Part shown: one piece after another, positions 13,301 through 20,350 of the stretch
Layout: each line of letters begins with the position of its first letter
Position numbering within the stretch: position 1 is the stretch's first letter
Assembly (NCBI GenBank): GCA_002007465.1
Contig: LNAC01000035.1
Coordinates: 6,388,458 to 6,452,457, forward strand
Source: Ailurus styani
Lineage: Eukaryota; Chordata; Mammalia; Carnivora; Ailuridae
DNA: 64,000 nt
Direction of reading: 5' to 3'
Translations under genes and position numbers: made by a program
Notes under the pieces: generated by a model
Database searches by the model: none
The model's input: the letters and a program-made list of their open reading frames with translations, nothing else
What the model was told of the DNA's origin: nothing

Positions 13301-16042
13301 GAGCCCCGCATGGGGCTCCGTGCTCAGCATGGAGCCTGCTCATGAATCTCTCTCCCTCTGCCCACCCCCCCTCTGAAAAAATACACACCAAAAAGCCCCC
13401 AAACCCTTTTGTCATCTTTTACAAACTCTGTGTCCCCCTCTCCCATAATATAATTCTAAAAGAAGTCTTTTTAATCTGGCAGTAACTTTAAGATTTTCCA
13501 TCCTTGGAAAATCTGCAAAAGAACTGTTTTCTCCTCTTACAAAAAGAGAGATGCCAAACTCATTGGGCTTATTTGATATGTTAAATTATATGGCAACCAT
13601 TGTCAAATAAGTAATAGGAAGCCTTCCTTATGTTGTGTTTGTGTAGGTGTGTAGGTGTTCCAGAACTTATGTGGAATTCCTGGATGTTTGATATGTCCTG
13701 TTATAATGTTATCAGTCATAATCCTGGTTATTATCTTAAAATGTTGTATGTTACAGAAACAGTCAAATTTCCTCGTCAATTCTATTTGACCACGGACATT
13801 TTTAAGTCTTTTGTCATTTACAGATGGTACTTTTGCAAACATGTTTCAGCTTTAAGGAGATTCAGTACAGGTTTCTGATAAATTTAAGATCATAAAACTG
13901 AACTGGGTAAAAATTTCCAGAACTAATAGGGAAACTGGATTCAAGTAGAATAAGTATTAATTACATGGGACTGAACAAAGAAGGAGTATGATTATAATTT
14001 TTTATGACTTTTTGTCTGAAACGTTGCTGGTTCCTTAATGTTTTATTTTTCCATATTTAAGGAAACCTTTTCTCTTAAGCTGTATGATTTGCAGCAGTTC
14101 AGTAAAGTATACTCTTGTAGACAAAGATGAAACATTTACGTTTTTCTCCTACCCGATCCCTTTCTGAATTCGGAAACTCCTGAGTGTTCCTTTCACAGCG
14201 ATATAGTTAGTTATTTGCCTGAGTTCTGTGAGAATCTGTTCTTGTAATAAGACACAGTTGGGGGCGCCTGGGTGGCTCAGTGGGTTAAAGCCTCTGCCTT
14301 CGGCTCAGGTCATGATCTCAGGGTCCTGGGATAGAGGCCCACATCGGGCTCCCTGCTCAGCAGGGAGCCTGCTTCCCCCTCTCTCTCTCTGTCTGCCTCT
14401 CTGCCTCCTTGTGATCTCTCTCCCTCTGTGAAATAAATAAATAAAATCTTTAAAAAAAAAGGTATAAAAAAAAAAGACACAGTTGGAAGCATTGGTTATT
14501 TTACCAAGGTTTTGACTGATATGAATTCACCCAAACTATAGGTATTTCAGGTAAAATTTAATGGTGAGTCTTTAGCTTGGCTTCCTGCCTCAGAGACTTT
14601 TCAGAGTTCAATCTGAAATTCCTTATGAAAAATTTCAGCAAAGTAGTCTTAAGAGGGGTTTGTATAGTCAACCACTATTCTTAGTGCATTTATATAAATA
14701 ATCAGGTCAACCTAATGCAAACAGATTAGTTTTACTGTGATTATATTTGGTGAACAGGGGTAACTGTAGAGAGAAAAATTATGTTTGCTCTTTGTAGATA
14801 TTAGATTCTAATCCTGTTTATTGTCTTTGAGGTTTTGTTAAATGCCTGTATGCCTGTAAACAGAATTAGATCCTGGATTCTTCTAGTTGCTTCAAATATC
14901 TGACTGCAGCTCTCCAAATGAATGTTTCAAAGTTTCTCCTGCCTTTCTGACTTGGGAGTCACCGAGCCCAAAGAATGCCCTGAATCTCCCTGGAACGGAC
15001 TATACCAGGTCCTCTTCACTACCCCGATGGCAGCCAAACTTCAGGAACTTGAACCTTGGGTACACATCTCACAGCTGAAGAAGGCTCCACCTGGCCGCTG
15101 GGCCTGTGCAGATCTGAAGACTTCTAAACCAAATGGACGAGAAAGAGAAGTAGCTGACATCCAGGTAGACTGTTCCCCACCTAAGGCACCAGCTCGAGAC
15201 TCCCTACTTGAAGGACAGAACCCTTACTTCTTTTCCTTCCTTCCTTTATTCTAGCCTTGGCCTTCATAACACCTTCATCCGTATCTCCTGGGCCGTTACT
15301 AAAGGGAGGTGACCTTTCAGAGTTCTGGATTTGTCTTTAAAAACTAAGATCTCGGGCGCCTGGGTGGCTCAGTGGGTTAAAGCCTCTGCCTTCGGCTCAG
15401 GTCATGATCCCAGGGTCCTGGGATCGAGGCCCGCATCGGGCTCTCTGCTCGGCAGGGAGCCTGCTTCCTCCTCTCTCCTCTCTCTCTGCCTGCCTCTCTG
15501 CCTACTTGTAATCTCTCTCTGTGTGTCAAATAAATAAATAAAATCTTTAAAAAATAATAATAAAATAAAATAAAAACTCCGATCTGTCCATGAAGGCAGA
15601 ATCCATTCACAATGCCACCTTCCTGGGAGTGGTTTGTGCTCTGACAGGGTCTTTGTGGCGGCTTTCATCCCCTTTGGGCCTTTGAATACCTAGCGGGGCG
15701 GTGCCTCTTATCTAAGAGGGTTAGCTAACTGTGCCCCTAACTGTCACAAACAAACCCAGACATCCCAAGGGTCAGCTCTAAATTTACATCATCAAGTTAG
15801 AAAGGACCTACTGGGCAGCTTTTGTGATTCAGGATTTGCTTCCTTCGGCGGTCCCTAACTCCCTGGTTAGCAGTGAATACAGATGCAGCTGTGATCAGGT
15901 CACTCTCCTTAACTCTTGAAAGTGTGACAAAAATCCAGGGCTGGAGCACGAGCTGCACAGTGAAAATCCTTCGACTCTCTGGCCAGAATTGTTTTTAAGA
16001 TTTGTTTCATTTATTTGCCAGATAGAGAGAGAGAGGGAGGGG

Positions 16043-16077
<35 letters not shown>

Positions 16078-19000
16078 AGAGAGAGTGAGAGAGAGAGAGA
16101 ATGGGGGGGAGGGGCAGAGGCAGAAGGAGAAGCAGGCTCCCTGCTGAGCAAGGAGCCCCATGTGGGACTCGATGCCAGGACTCTGGGATCATGACCTGGG
16201 CTCAAGGCAGATGCTCAAACGACTGAGCCACCCAGGTGCCACGCCTGAGCTTTTTCTGATACTAGGACAGCCCTTGATGAACTTTGAGCTGAATACGGGA
16301 GTCAGTGCTGTGACCAGCACCTCCCACTGCCCCAGAACAAACACTTTTGGGGAAGTTGAAACTCACTTCCGGAAGAGCGCAGAGCAAGCCAGTTGGCTTA
16401 AAAAGGTGACCCCTTCCTTGGGGTTTCTTTGCCTTACTTGATTTTGATGGATTTGGGTCTTGGGGCCCATGGATCCTGAGTGTTCTCTAGACAGAGAGAA
16501 GCATCCTGCTGATAATAATCACAGTAGTAATTCTGAGGCACCCTCCTCTCTCAGAAGCTTTAAATGCGGGGCACCTGGGTGGCTCAGTGGGTTAAGCCTC
16601 TGCCTTCAGCTCAGGTCATGATCTTCAGGGTCCTGGGATCGAGCCCCACATCGGGCTCTCTGCTCAGAAGGGAGCCAGCTTCCCCCTTTCCCTCTGCCTG
16701 CTTCTGATCTCTCTCTCTGTCAAATAAATAAATAAAATCTTAAAAAAAAAAAAAGAAGAAGCTTTAAATGCACGTTGGAAGGCCCTAACCACCAAGCAAT
16801 TGATCTCCCTGAGACTGGAGCATCAAGAAGGGAATGAAGTGAATGTCTAACTTAAAAAATGTGAGCCTGAAGTCATGACCTGCGGAGTACCACACAGAGC
16901 AAGAGGCGGGAGAGCTTTGCAGGGGTGGCTGGGAGGGGCGCCCCTGCCTTACTGAGAGTGTGATCAAAAGGAGAGAACTGTTACAAAAGAAACAGTGGGC
17001 CCCAAATGGAGCCACAGACACTCATCCCCCGTCAGCCAACCAAGACTGAGGACCTAACAACTTCAGTTCCAACTTCTGACAGGAATCTGTCTTTTAACCA
17101 GCCAGTCTGGAATTACCTGGTCAGCCCTAGTGAGATTCTCTGCCTGACAGACCCCTGCCTTTCCCCAGAAGAAAGTGACCCTGCTTGAAATAGTCCACTC
17201 TTTGCTAGAAGCTTCTTTCCCCCCACCCCCTCCTGCCTATAAAAGCCTTCCATTTTGTACAGCTCCTCAGAGCTCCTTTCTGTCTGCTGAGATGAGATGC
17301 TGCCTGATTCATGAACCATTAAAGAAAGCCAATCAGATCTTCAAATTTCCTCAGTGGAATTTTTTTTTAATATCGTCTAACAGAAGAAAATAATGTCTGT
17401 TCCTTTGTACTCATCTTTTGTCCAGCTTCACCTTTCGTTCTAGTCACCCTGAGGTGACTTTAATGCACCCGCCCTTCCTCCTCTGGCTGACTTTAATGCA
17501 GGGGTTCCCACAACCCCCTCCTCATGTTTCACAATTTGCTCACAGAACAGCTCACGTAACTCAGGGAGGAACTTTACTTGCATTTCTGGTTGACTTATGA
17601 ACACTCTGATCAACATCCAGAAGGGACTAGAGCTCAGGAGCGTCTGTCTCCCTCGTGCAGTTGGAAGGCACCACCTGCAGAATATTTGGACGCCTTCATG
17701 AACCCGGAAACTTTCTAAAATTGTCATTCAAGAATTTTTATAACCCAGTGTTCAGCCCCGCCTTCCCTCGCTGGAGGGTGGCGGAGGGGCTGAGAGGTCC
17801 AAGCCTCTAATTACTGGGTCTTTCTGGCGATGAGCCCCATCCTGAGCCTAGCGAGGGGCCTACCTTCAGTCACCTTATTAACATAAAAGCTGTGATAGGG
17901 GCTTAGTAGGAGTAGCAAAAGACATTCCAGTCGCTCAGGATATACCAGCAGAAGACCAAAAGTTGTCTTAAACCACACCCTGGATCAGAGTTCCCTCCTG
18001 GACCTGGGGTGAGGCCGGATCACTGTCCAGGGCTTCTGGTGGGACTGTTCCAGACATCATGGGTCCAGTGACGGAGGACACCTGGAGGGATTGGTGCCCC
18101 CTGCTCTCTCCACCTGGGTGTCTCCCAAGCGTCTCAAATTTAATGGCCAAAAGGGAACTCCGGATTTTCCTCAGAAACCTGCTCCCCACTCACGTCTCCT
18201 CCATCTTGGTAAGTGACGTCATGACGTTCTGTGTTCTCTGTGACTGTCCCAGTGACCTGAGTGGGGCCCCTTCCCCTCCCCTCATAGCTGTCAGGCACCG
18301 CATCCTCTGCCAGAGGCCCAGGCTCCCTTGTCCCCACCCCTCAGAGCCATTCCCGCCTCCCTGCTTCTCATCTGGATTCCTGTGTCCGACTTGCCTTTGT
18401 GTCTTCCCCACCTCTGTGGGTTTGCCCTTCTTTTCCTACCAATCACTACCAAGCTCCAGAGACTATTTCAACACCCAGCCTCCTAGGGACACCTTCCTCG
18501 ATGCCCCCGCCAACACCTGCCGCCAGGTGTGCCAGGACCTGGGCAGACCTCTCCTCCAGCGCATGCCCAGCCACCCTCTGTACCTCTGCCCCACCTGCCT
18601 GTGGGGGCCTGTTTTCTTGGACTTTGTATTCTCAGCAGCAAACCTGAGAGCCTGCCTTGTAGCTGCTGGTCGCAACGATTGTTCAGTAAACGAATAAAAC
18701 AATGAATGGTTTTCTTCATTCTCTTTCCCAGCTGCGACTCTTTCTTAAGACTGTTTGCTTCCATGTTCAGTCTACACTCCTTACAAATAATCCTGGACGC
18801 TTACAAGGCAGACGCTCTGCCCGCTCAGTGTTTTATGTCCCTATCTCATGCAGGTCTGCTCACAGGCCCTTGAAGATGCTGTGACTGTCTCCACCTTACG
18901 AGGAAACTGAGGCTCAGAAACGTTAGATCACTTGCTCGGGGTCACACAGCTGGTTAAGCCGTGGAGCTGAGGTTTGAACTGAGGTCTGATTCCAAAGCCG

Positions 19001-20079
19001 GAACATGGCATTTAGGGCTCCTTAAGACCTGGCCCAGCTCAGCCCTGAGGCTCATCTCCCAGGGCTCTCTGGCCATGTTGTTATTCTCCCAAGTCACCTC
19101 ACGTTTCCTGCCAGTGTCCCCTGCAGAAAACTTTCTCTCCCCTCCCACACTCGCACCTCATGGAGCTGCTGGAGGGCGGGCTGCAGTAGCACCCCCAGAG
19201 GGTACCCCCAGAGGGCAAGCAGTACCACCCCTGCTACAGGGGCAGGAAAAATCCTGAATCAAGCTCTCTCGGCCCCCAGCTGTCTTGACCTTTCAGCCAG
19301 CCCCTTCCCAACCTGGGTGGGGAAAGCTGATGCCTATCTTGGGCACTGGGCCCCAGCCAGGGCAGCCAGGCGGAGCGGGCCCCAAGTGGCCCGGGCGAGG
19401 GCTCGGAGGGCGCCCAGATCGGGGCCTGTGGTAGGCACCTGCCAGCGCCTGCTGCCCCTCCCTGGCCCCGGCTCGGCAGCCCTTAGTCCGTAGGGGCCTC
19501 TGCCTGATCCATTCTTCCACACGCCTTGCTCGGCTATTTGCAAAAGCACCCCCTCCACCCCACCTCTCCACCTGCAGAAGGTGTTCTCTCAAGCCCGCCC
19601 CGTGCTCTGCCCCCTACAGCCTCCCGGCTTTCAAGAAGGGGCTGAAGATCTATTCTTAAGTGGGAACAAGTTGCAATCGTGGACGGTCAGTCCCAGTGGG
19701 ACGAGAGAGAGCTCTAGGCTGTGGTGGGGGACAGAGCTCTAGGTCTTCTTTCTCTCGCTCAGAGGGCTCAGAGTTAAGGAAAGCAAGAGGAGCTACCCAG
19801 CTCTCTTGACAAGATCCACAAGATCTCCTAGGATGCGGGTCTCCCCCAACCCCACTCTGCCCCATGGACTGTCTTGACCCCTTGAGCGGCGTCCTCTTTC
19901 AGAGTTCCCTTCTCCCAGGATCACCGTGGCTCAGCTGGTACTCAGCAGGCCAGCCTTTGTGCCTCCTGCTGGACTGTTCTGGCCACCAGGCTGGATTCCT
20001 CTCAGGTCAGCCGTCCTGCCCCATCTTCCCCCACACTGGCAGTGTCCCCAACTCACCTGAGTCTCTCCTTGTGAGCCAT
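1..20079 (-). CDS. A3GALT2: A3GALT2, isoglobotriaosylceramide (iGb3) synthase, five exons, 3' end cut by window
   Basis: Type II Golgi glycosyltransferase of the GT6 family (GGTA1/ABO/GBGT1), which transfers galactose alpha-1,3 onto lactosylceramide to make iGb3. Splicing 20079-20057, 1635-1552, 1350-1261, 979-842 and 139-1 gives 474 nt, 158 codons with no stop or frameshift, and every junction has GT-AG and matching phase. Residues 1-15 are a basic cytosolic tail ([15 protein letters not shown]), about 16-35 a leucine-rich signal anchor, and the rest is luminal. Sequons lie at N58 (NFT) and N100 (NLT). The family blocks [20 protein letters not shown] and [13 protein letters not shown] are present, and the 138-nt exon length is usual for GT6 genes. 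The DxD metal site lies in the last exon beyond base 1. PHC2 lies upstream on the same strand, as in human. The visible part looks functional, but the unseen catalytic half could still be broken. Confidence 0.93.
842..979 (-). CDS. A3GALT2: A3GALT2 exon 4 (138 nt)
   Basis: The acceptor cag (982-980) follows a CT-rich tract, and the donor is GTAAGA from 841. It encodes [19 protein letters not shown] through TVFAVG, including the NLT sequon. The 138-nt length and both split codons (TG|G and AG|G) match the conserved exon structure of the GT6 family. Confidence 0.95.
1261..1350 (-). CDS. A3GALT2: A3GALT2 exon 3 (90 nt, stem region)
   Basis: The acceptor is cag at 1353-1351 and the donor GTAAGG from 1260. 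It encodes [19 protein letters not shown] then [11 protein letters not shown], the luminal stem joining the membrane anchor to the catalytic domain. NFT is a potential N-glycosylation site. Confidence 0.93.
1552..1635 (-). CDS. A3GALT2: A3GALT2 exon 2 (84 nt, signal anchor)
   Basis: The acceptor is cag at 1638-1636. The donor is GTACAA from 1551, weaker than consensus. It encodes TWKRLFRW, a hydrophobic stretch rich in Leu/Ile/Gly (about residues 17-32), then LPVV: a basic flank plus one membrane helix, as expected for a Golgi type II enzyme. Confidence 0.92.
2975..3560 (-). repeat. L2 LINE 3' fragment
   Basis: Reads as the reverse complement of L2: near the left end a motif like 'attcaggcattcaccc..tttactgggcac', then 'gaagtcagggaggcttcctgg' and 'gcttcatcttgagg' further right. 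Old and diverged; boundaries are approximate. Confidence 0.6.
3594..4023 (+). repeat. CAN-SINE (forward), interrupted by a second SINE
   Basis: The tRNA-related head 'cctgggtggcttagtcagtta' starts near 3,594, and the body runs to its AATAAA-type tail at about 3,785. The tail resumes at 3,996 after a reverse SINE and ends in poly(A) near 4,023. Confidence 0.9.
3786..3995 (-). repeat. CAN-SINE (reverse) nested in the previous SINE's tail
   Basis: Begins with a T-run and ends with 'gccacccaggcgccc'. It is flanked by a 14-bp target-site duplication, ataaataaaatctt (3,772-3,785 and 3,996-4,009), taken from the tail of the host SINE. Confidence 0.9.
5298..5470 (+). repeat. CAN-SINE (forward)
   Basis: Head 'gcccctgggtggctcaatca', body 'ctcaggtcatgatcctgggg', tail 'aaataaataaataaaatctt' plus poly(A). 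Confidence 0.9.
5560..5755 (-). repeat. CAN-SINE (reverse)
   Basis: T-run and 'tatttatttgacagagagag' on the left, 'gccacccaggcgccc' on the right. The flanks share tgaattttaataat (from about 5,536 and 5,756) as target-site duplication. Confidence 0.9.
6095..6470 (+). repeat. 5' LTR of the endogenous retrovirus
   Basis: Starts TGTTTAAGG and ends TTTTTTAACA. It contains a TATA box (tataaaa, 6,334-6,340), a CT-rich tract before it, and a poly(A) signal attaaa (6,414-6,419). It matches 16,979-17,382, best from 'gaattacctggtcagcccta' onward. Confidence 0.88.
6473..6495 (+). other. Possible retroviral primer-binding site (tRNA-Thr-like)
   Basis: Two bases after the 5' LTR, 'ggcaccgatgggatc' resembles the complement of a tRNA-Thr 3' end (ggcaccgctgggatt), but the first four bases and one internal base differ. 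The position is right; the tRNA identity is tentative. Confidence 0.4.
7265..7304. repeat. (ATC)n microsatellite
   Basis: About 13 uninterrupted 'atc' units (gat on the other strand) within the 5' internal part of the retrovirus. Likely polymorphic. Confidence 0.95.
7512..7704 (+). repeat. CAN-SINE (forward)
   Basis: Head 'ggggcacctgggggggctca', poly(A) end at 7,704. Flanks share aagcaaggtttcc / aagcaagggttcc as target-site duplication. Confidence 0.88.
7905..8470 (+). pseudogene. Retroviral gag nucleocapsid end and protease remnant
   Basis: A degenerate CCHC-type zinc knuckle is visible near 7,908-7,950 (Tyr-Lys-Gly-Cys-Lys order, with the expected cysteines displaced or lost). About 300 nt downstream, in the reading frame of 8,249, is an aspartic protease active-site motif of the form Leu-Val-Asp-Ala-Gly-Ala (GAT at 8,249-8,251). 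The usual Asp-Thr/Ser-Gly triad is changed to Asp-Ala-Gly. The fragment is cut by a SINE at 8,285 and then loses frame. The order nucleocapsid-protease supports the plus orientation of the provirus. Not functional. Confidence 0.75.
8285..8416 (+). repeat. CAN-SINE (forward, short) inserted in the protease remnant
   Basis: Flanked by a perfect 10-bp duplication aaacctcact (8,275-8,284 and 8,417-8,426). Diverged body ending in a short A-run. Confidence 0.85.
8748..8931 (-). repeat. CAN-SINE (reverse)
   Basis: 'ttttatttatttattagaga' on the left, 'cacccaggcgccc' on the right. Target-site duplication gatatttgaaaggatt (8,731-8,746 and from 8,932). Confidence 0.9.
9222..9345 (+). repeat. Short tRNA-derived SINE with (AAAAT)n tail
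   Basis: 'gcgcctgacttgctcagttg' head with only the tRNA-related part, ending in an (aaaat)n tail. An older or truncated SINE type. Confidence 0.75.
9347..9440 (+). repeat. Short tRNA-derived SINE
   Basis: 'gggcacctggatggctcagt' head followed by the tRNA-related body only, with an A-rich end. Directly downstream of another short SINE in the same orientation. Confidence 0.75.
9669..10008. mobile_element. Non-autonomous Tigger/pogo-like DNA transposon (about 340 bp)
   Basis: Terminal inverted repeats cagttgaccctcaacagg and ttcaagggtcaactg close a 340-bp element whose interior (for example 'aacttaactactaatagcct' and 'ttacagtactgtactgtatt') matches an ancient eutherian MER-type element I know by sequence but not surely by name. 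Confidence 0.75.
10017..10217 (-). repeat. CAN-SINE (reverse), abutting an assembly gap
   Basis: 'tttatttatttatttgacag' on the left, 'gagccacccaggtg' on the right, immediately followed by Ns. Confidence 0.88.
10218..10296. other. Assembly gap (79 N) followed by poly-G
   Basis: 79 undetermined bases followed by an uninterrupted G-run of about 18 (10,297-10,314). The gap probably reflects a homopolymer or failed SINE junction. Confidence 0.98.
10547..10720 (-). repeat. CAN-SINE (reverse)
   Basis: 'tttttgagagagagcgagag' to 'gccacccaggtgcccc'; flanked by near-identical 'ggctaaaatttta' / 'tagctaaaatttta'. Confidence 0.85.
11262..11459 (-). repeat. CAN-SINE (reverse)
   Basis: Long T-run then 'attacttatttgtcagagag' and 'gccacccaggtttccc'. 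Flanks gtttccaaaatcctttt / gtttctaaaatctttt. Confidence 0.85.
11697..11898 (+). repeat. CAN-SINE (forward)
   Basis: Young-looking full-length copy with the tail 'aaataaataaataaaatctt' plus poly(A). Target-site duplication gaattttctct on both sides. Confidence 0.92.
12156..12355 (+). repeat. CAN-SINE (forward), young
   Basis: Full-length copy preceded by a single N at 12,155. Target-site duplication aagaaatgaatt is perfect on both sides, so the insertion is recent. Confidence 0.92.
12590..12800 (-). repeat. CAN-SINE (reverse), unit 1 of a tandem pair
   Basis: Reverse SINE preceded by gggtcagatttctt (12,576-12,589) and followed by a second copy of that site (12,801-12,814). Shares the unusual 'gagagacaaggagaggagg' with the next unit. 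A single N at 12,594 lies in its T-run. Confidence 0.93.
12815..13025 (-). repeat. CAN-SINE (reverse), unit 2 of a tandem pair
   Basis: Nearly identical to the preceding unit and followed by a third copy of gggtcagatttctt (13,026-13,039). The repeat period is exactly 225 bp. Confidence 0.93.
13225..13395 (+). repeat. CAN-SINE (forward), diverged
   Basis: 'gggggaccccgggtggctca' head and 'ctcaggtcatgacctgaggg' body; A-rich end. Confidence 0.85.
14261..14474 (+). repeat. CAN-SINE (forward), young
   Basis: Full-length copy with target-site duplication aagacacagttgg on both sides. Confidence 0.92.
14922..15140 (+). pseudogene. Retroviral pol remnant: integrase C-terminal domain
   Basis: An open stretch on the plus strand contains the SH3-like integrase C-terminal pattern of gammaretroviruses: Trp-Asn-Gly near 14,990, then a Leu-Phe-Thr-Thr-Pro segment, and a Trp-Val-His-Ile-Ser-Gln-Leu-Lys-Lys motif around 15,055-15,090. 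Nothing recognisable of the catalytic core precedes it. It fixes the orientation and class of the provirus. Not functional on its own. Confidence 0.85.
15353..15575 (+). repeat. CAN-SINE (forward)
   Basis: Full-length, with an A-rich extended tail. Flanks aaaactaagatct / aaaactccgatct. Confidence 0.9.
15992..16241 (-). repeat. CAN-SINE (reverse) with expanded GA tract
   Basis: 'cactcatttatttgcca'-like left end, a (GA)n stretch of about 80 bp (16,024-16,103), and 'gccacccaggtgcc' at the right end. The GA tract is an expansion of the normal CT-rich SINE part. Confidence 0.88.
16315..16850 (+). pseudogene. Retroviral env transmembrane-subunit remnant
   Basis: On the plus strand one sees, in order, a stretch like the end of a gammaretroviral TM ectodomain (a Cys followed by an Asn-Thr..Gly-Glu-Val-Glu-Thr-His pattern, about 16,325-16,365, then Gln-Ala-Ser-Trp-Leu), a hydrophobic Ile/Leu/Val membrane-span-like stretch (about 16,490-16,545), and a short cytoplasmic tail ending in TAA-type stops near 16,845. 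Stops (for example at 16,439 and 16,490) and a SINE at 16,568-16,754 break the frame. The 15,580-15,990 region upstream probably holds surface-subunit remnants, but nothing there is secure. Confidence 0.75.
16568..16754 (+). repeat. CAN-SINE (forward) inserted in the env remnant
   Basis: Flanked by a 15-bp duplication, agaagctttaaatgc, immediately before 16,568 and after 16,754. Confidence 0.92.
16966..16978 (+). other. Retroviral polypurine tract
   Basis: aaaaggagagaa plus one C directly before the TG that starts the 3' LTR. This is the expected plus-strand primer site and it sets the LTR boundary. Confidence 0.8.
16979..17382 (+). repeat. 3' LTR of the endogenous retrovirus
   Basis: Starts TGTTACAAAAG and ends TCTAACA. 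TATA box tataaaa at 17,238-17,244 and attaaa at 17,318-17,323, in register with the 5' LTR. Confidence 0.88.
18835..18990 (-). repeat. MIR
   Basis: Contains 'gaggaaactgaggctcag', 'gtcacacagctggttaa' and a 'ttgaactgaggtctg' end: the MIR core in reverse orientation. Confidence 0.85.
20057..20079 (-). CDS. A3GALT2: A3GALT2 exon 1, 23 coding nt with the start codon
   Basis: On the minus strand an ATG at 20079-20077 opens MAHKERL plus two bases of an Arg codon, followed at once by a consensus donor GTGAGT from 20056. The phase fits exon 2 exactly (AG|G ACC TGG), and the peptide resembles the N-terminus of known A3GALT2 proteins. It was found by matching the phase and the expected N-terminus, since it is far too short for ORF detection. 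Transcript data would settle it. Confidence 0.8.
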
Positions 20080-20350
20080 GTTCAAGGAGCTGGGAAGACA
20101 GCCGGCCAAGAAAAACCCTCGAGCTGGGAGCCAGGGTAGAAATGACCAGTTCCTGGTGACTGGGACAAAGCAGCTCCAAGCCAGCTGTCAGAAACCACAC
20201 CCACAGGAGCAGGGAGAACTGAATTGCTCAGGAAGGGACTCCCTTGGGGGGCGGTGCCTGCTGGAGGAAGGTGGCCCCAGGATGGGGTGGGGGCCTGGAA
20301 CCCCTTTGGGCCCAATCACCTGGAGGAAGGTGGATCTGAGTAAGGCCAGC
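20080..20350 (-). promoter_or_regulatory. Presumed 5' UTR and promoter-proximal region of A3GALT2
   Basis: The sequence just upstream of the A3GALT2 ATG on the minus strand. CpG is sparse and I see no clear TATA box or CpG island, which fits a tissue-restricted gene. No start site can be placed from sequence alone. Confidence 0.3.

Larger units (their letters stand above)
9441..14880. other. AT-rich non-pol block between protease and integrase remnants
   Basis: Apart from SINEs and one DNA transposon, this stretch is AT-rich. On either strand I see no reverse transcriptase, RNase H or integrase zinc-binding motif, although it occupies the place of pol. It could be host intron DNA between two ERV fragments, a secondary insertion, or pol decayed beyond recognition. 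Confidence 0.5.
6095..17382 (+). mobile_element. Decayed class I (gammaretrovirus-like) endogenous retrovirus, antisense in A3GALT2 intron 1
   Basis: Two related direct LTRs (6,095-6,470 and 16,979-17,382) enclose, in proper order on the plus strand, a primer-binding-like site, a broken nucleocapsid zinc knuckle, a protease remnant, an integrase C-terminal remnant and an env transmembrane remnant, then a polypurine tract abutting the 3' LTR. All reading frames are broken by stops, indels and SINE insertions, so it cannot code for any complete viral protein. Gag matrix/capsid and nearly all of pol are not recognisable. By hand count the best-aligned 234 bp of the LTRs differ at about 15 positions (6-7%), with more in their first 110 bp. 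I found no convincing target-site duplication. It lies opposite in sense to A3GALT2, the orientation usually tolerated in introns. The family name is not determined. Confidence 0.88.
1636..20056 (-). other. A3GALT2 intron 1 (18.4 kb)
   Basis: Bounded by donor GTGAGT at 20056 and acceptor cag at 1638-1636. It contains L2 and SINE copies (2,975-5,755), an antisense endogenous retrovirus (6,095-17,382), and a gene-proximal stretch (17,383-20,056) with one MIR and otherwise nothing recognisable. The long ORFs here (for example 18,059-18,697 plus) show no family similarity or codon signature. Confidence 0.8.

Noticed and set aside
6089..17388. Target-site duplication for the retrovirus
   Set aside because: The bases flanking the LTRs (tgttgc and gaagaa) do not match, so I could not use this as evidence for a single integration.
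18059..18697. 212-residue plus-strand ORF
   Set aside because: Composition is Pro/Ser/Cys biased with no recognisable domain or start context, and it lies in A3GALT2 intron 1. I treat it as chance.
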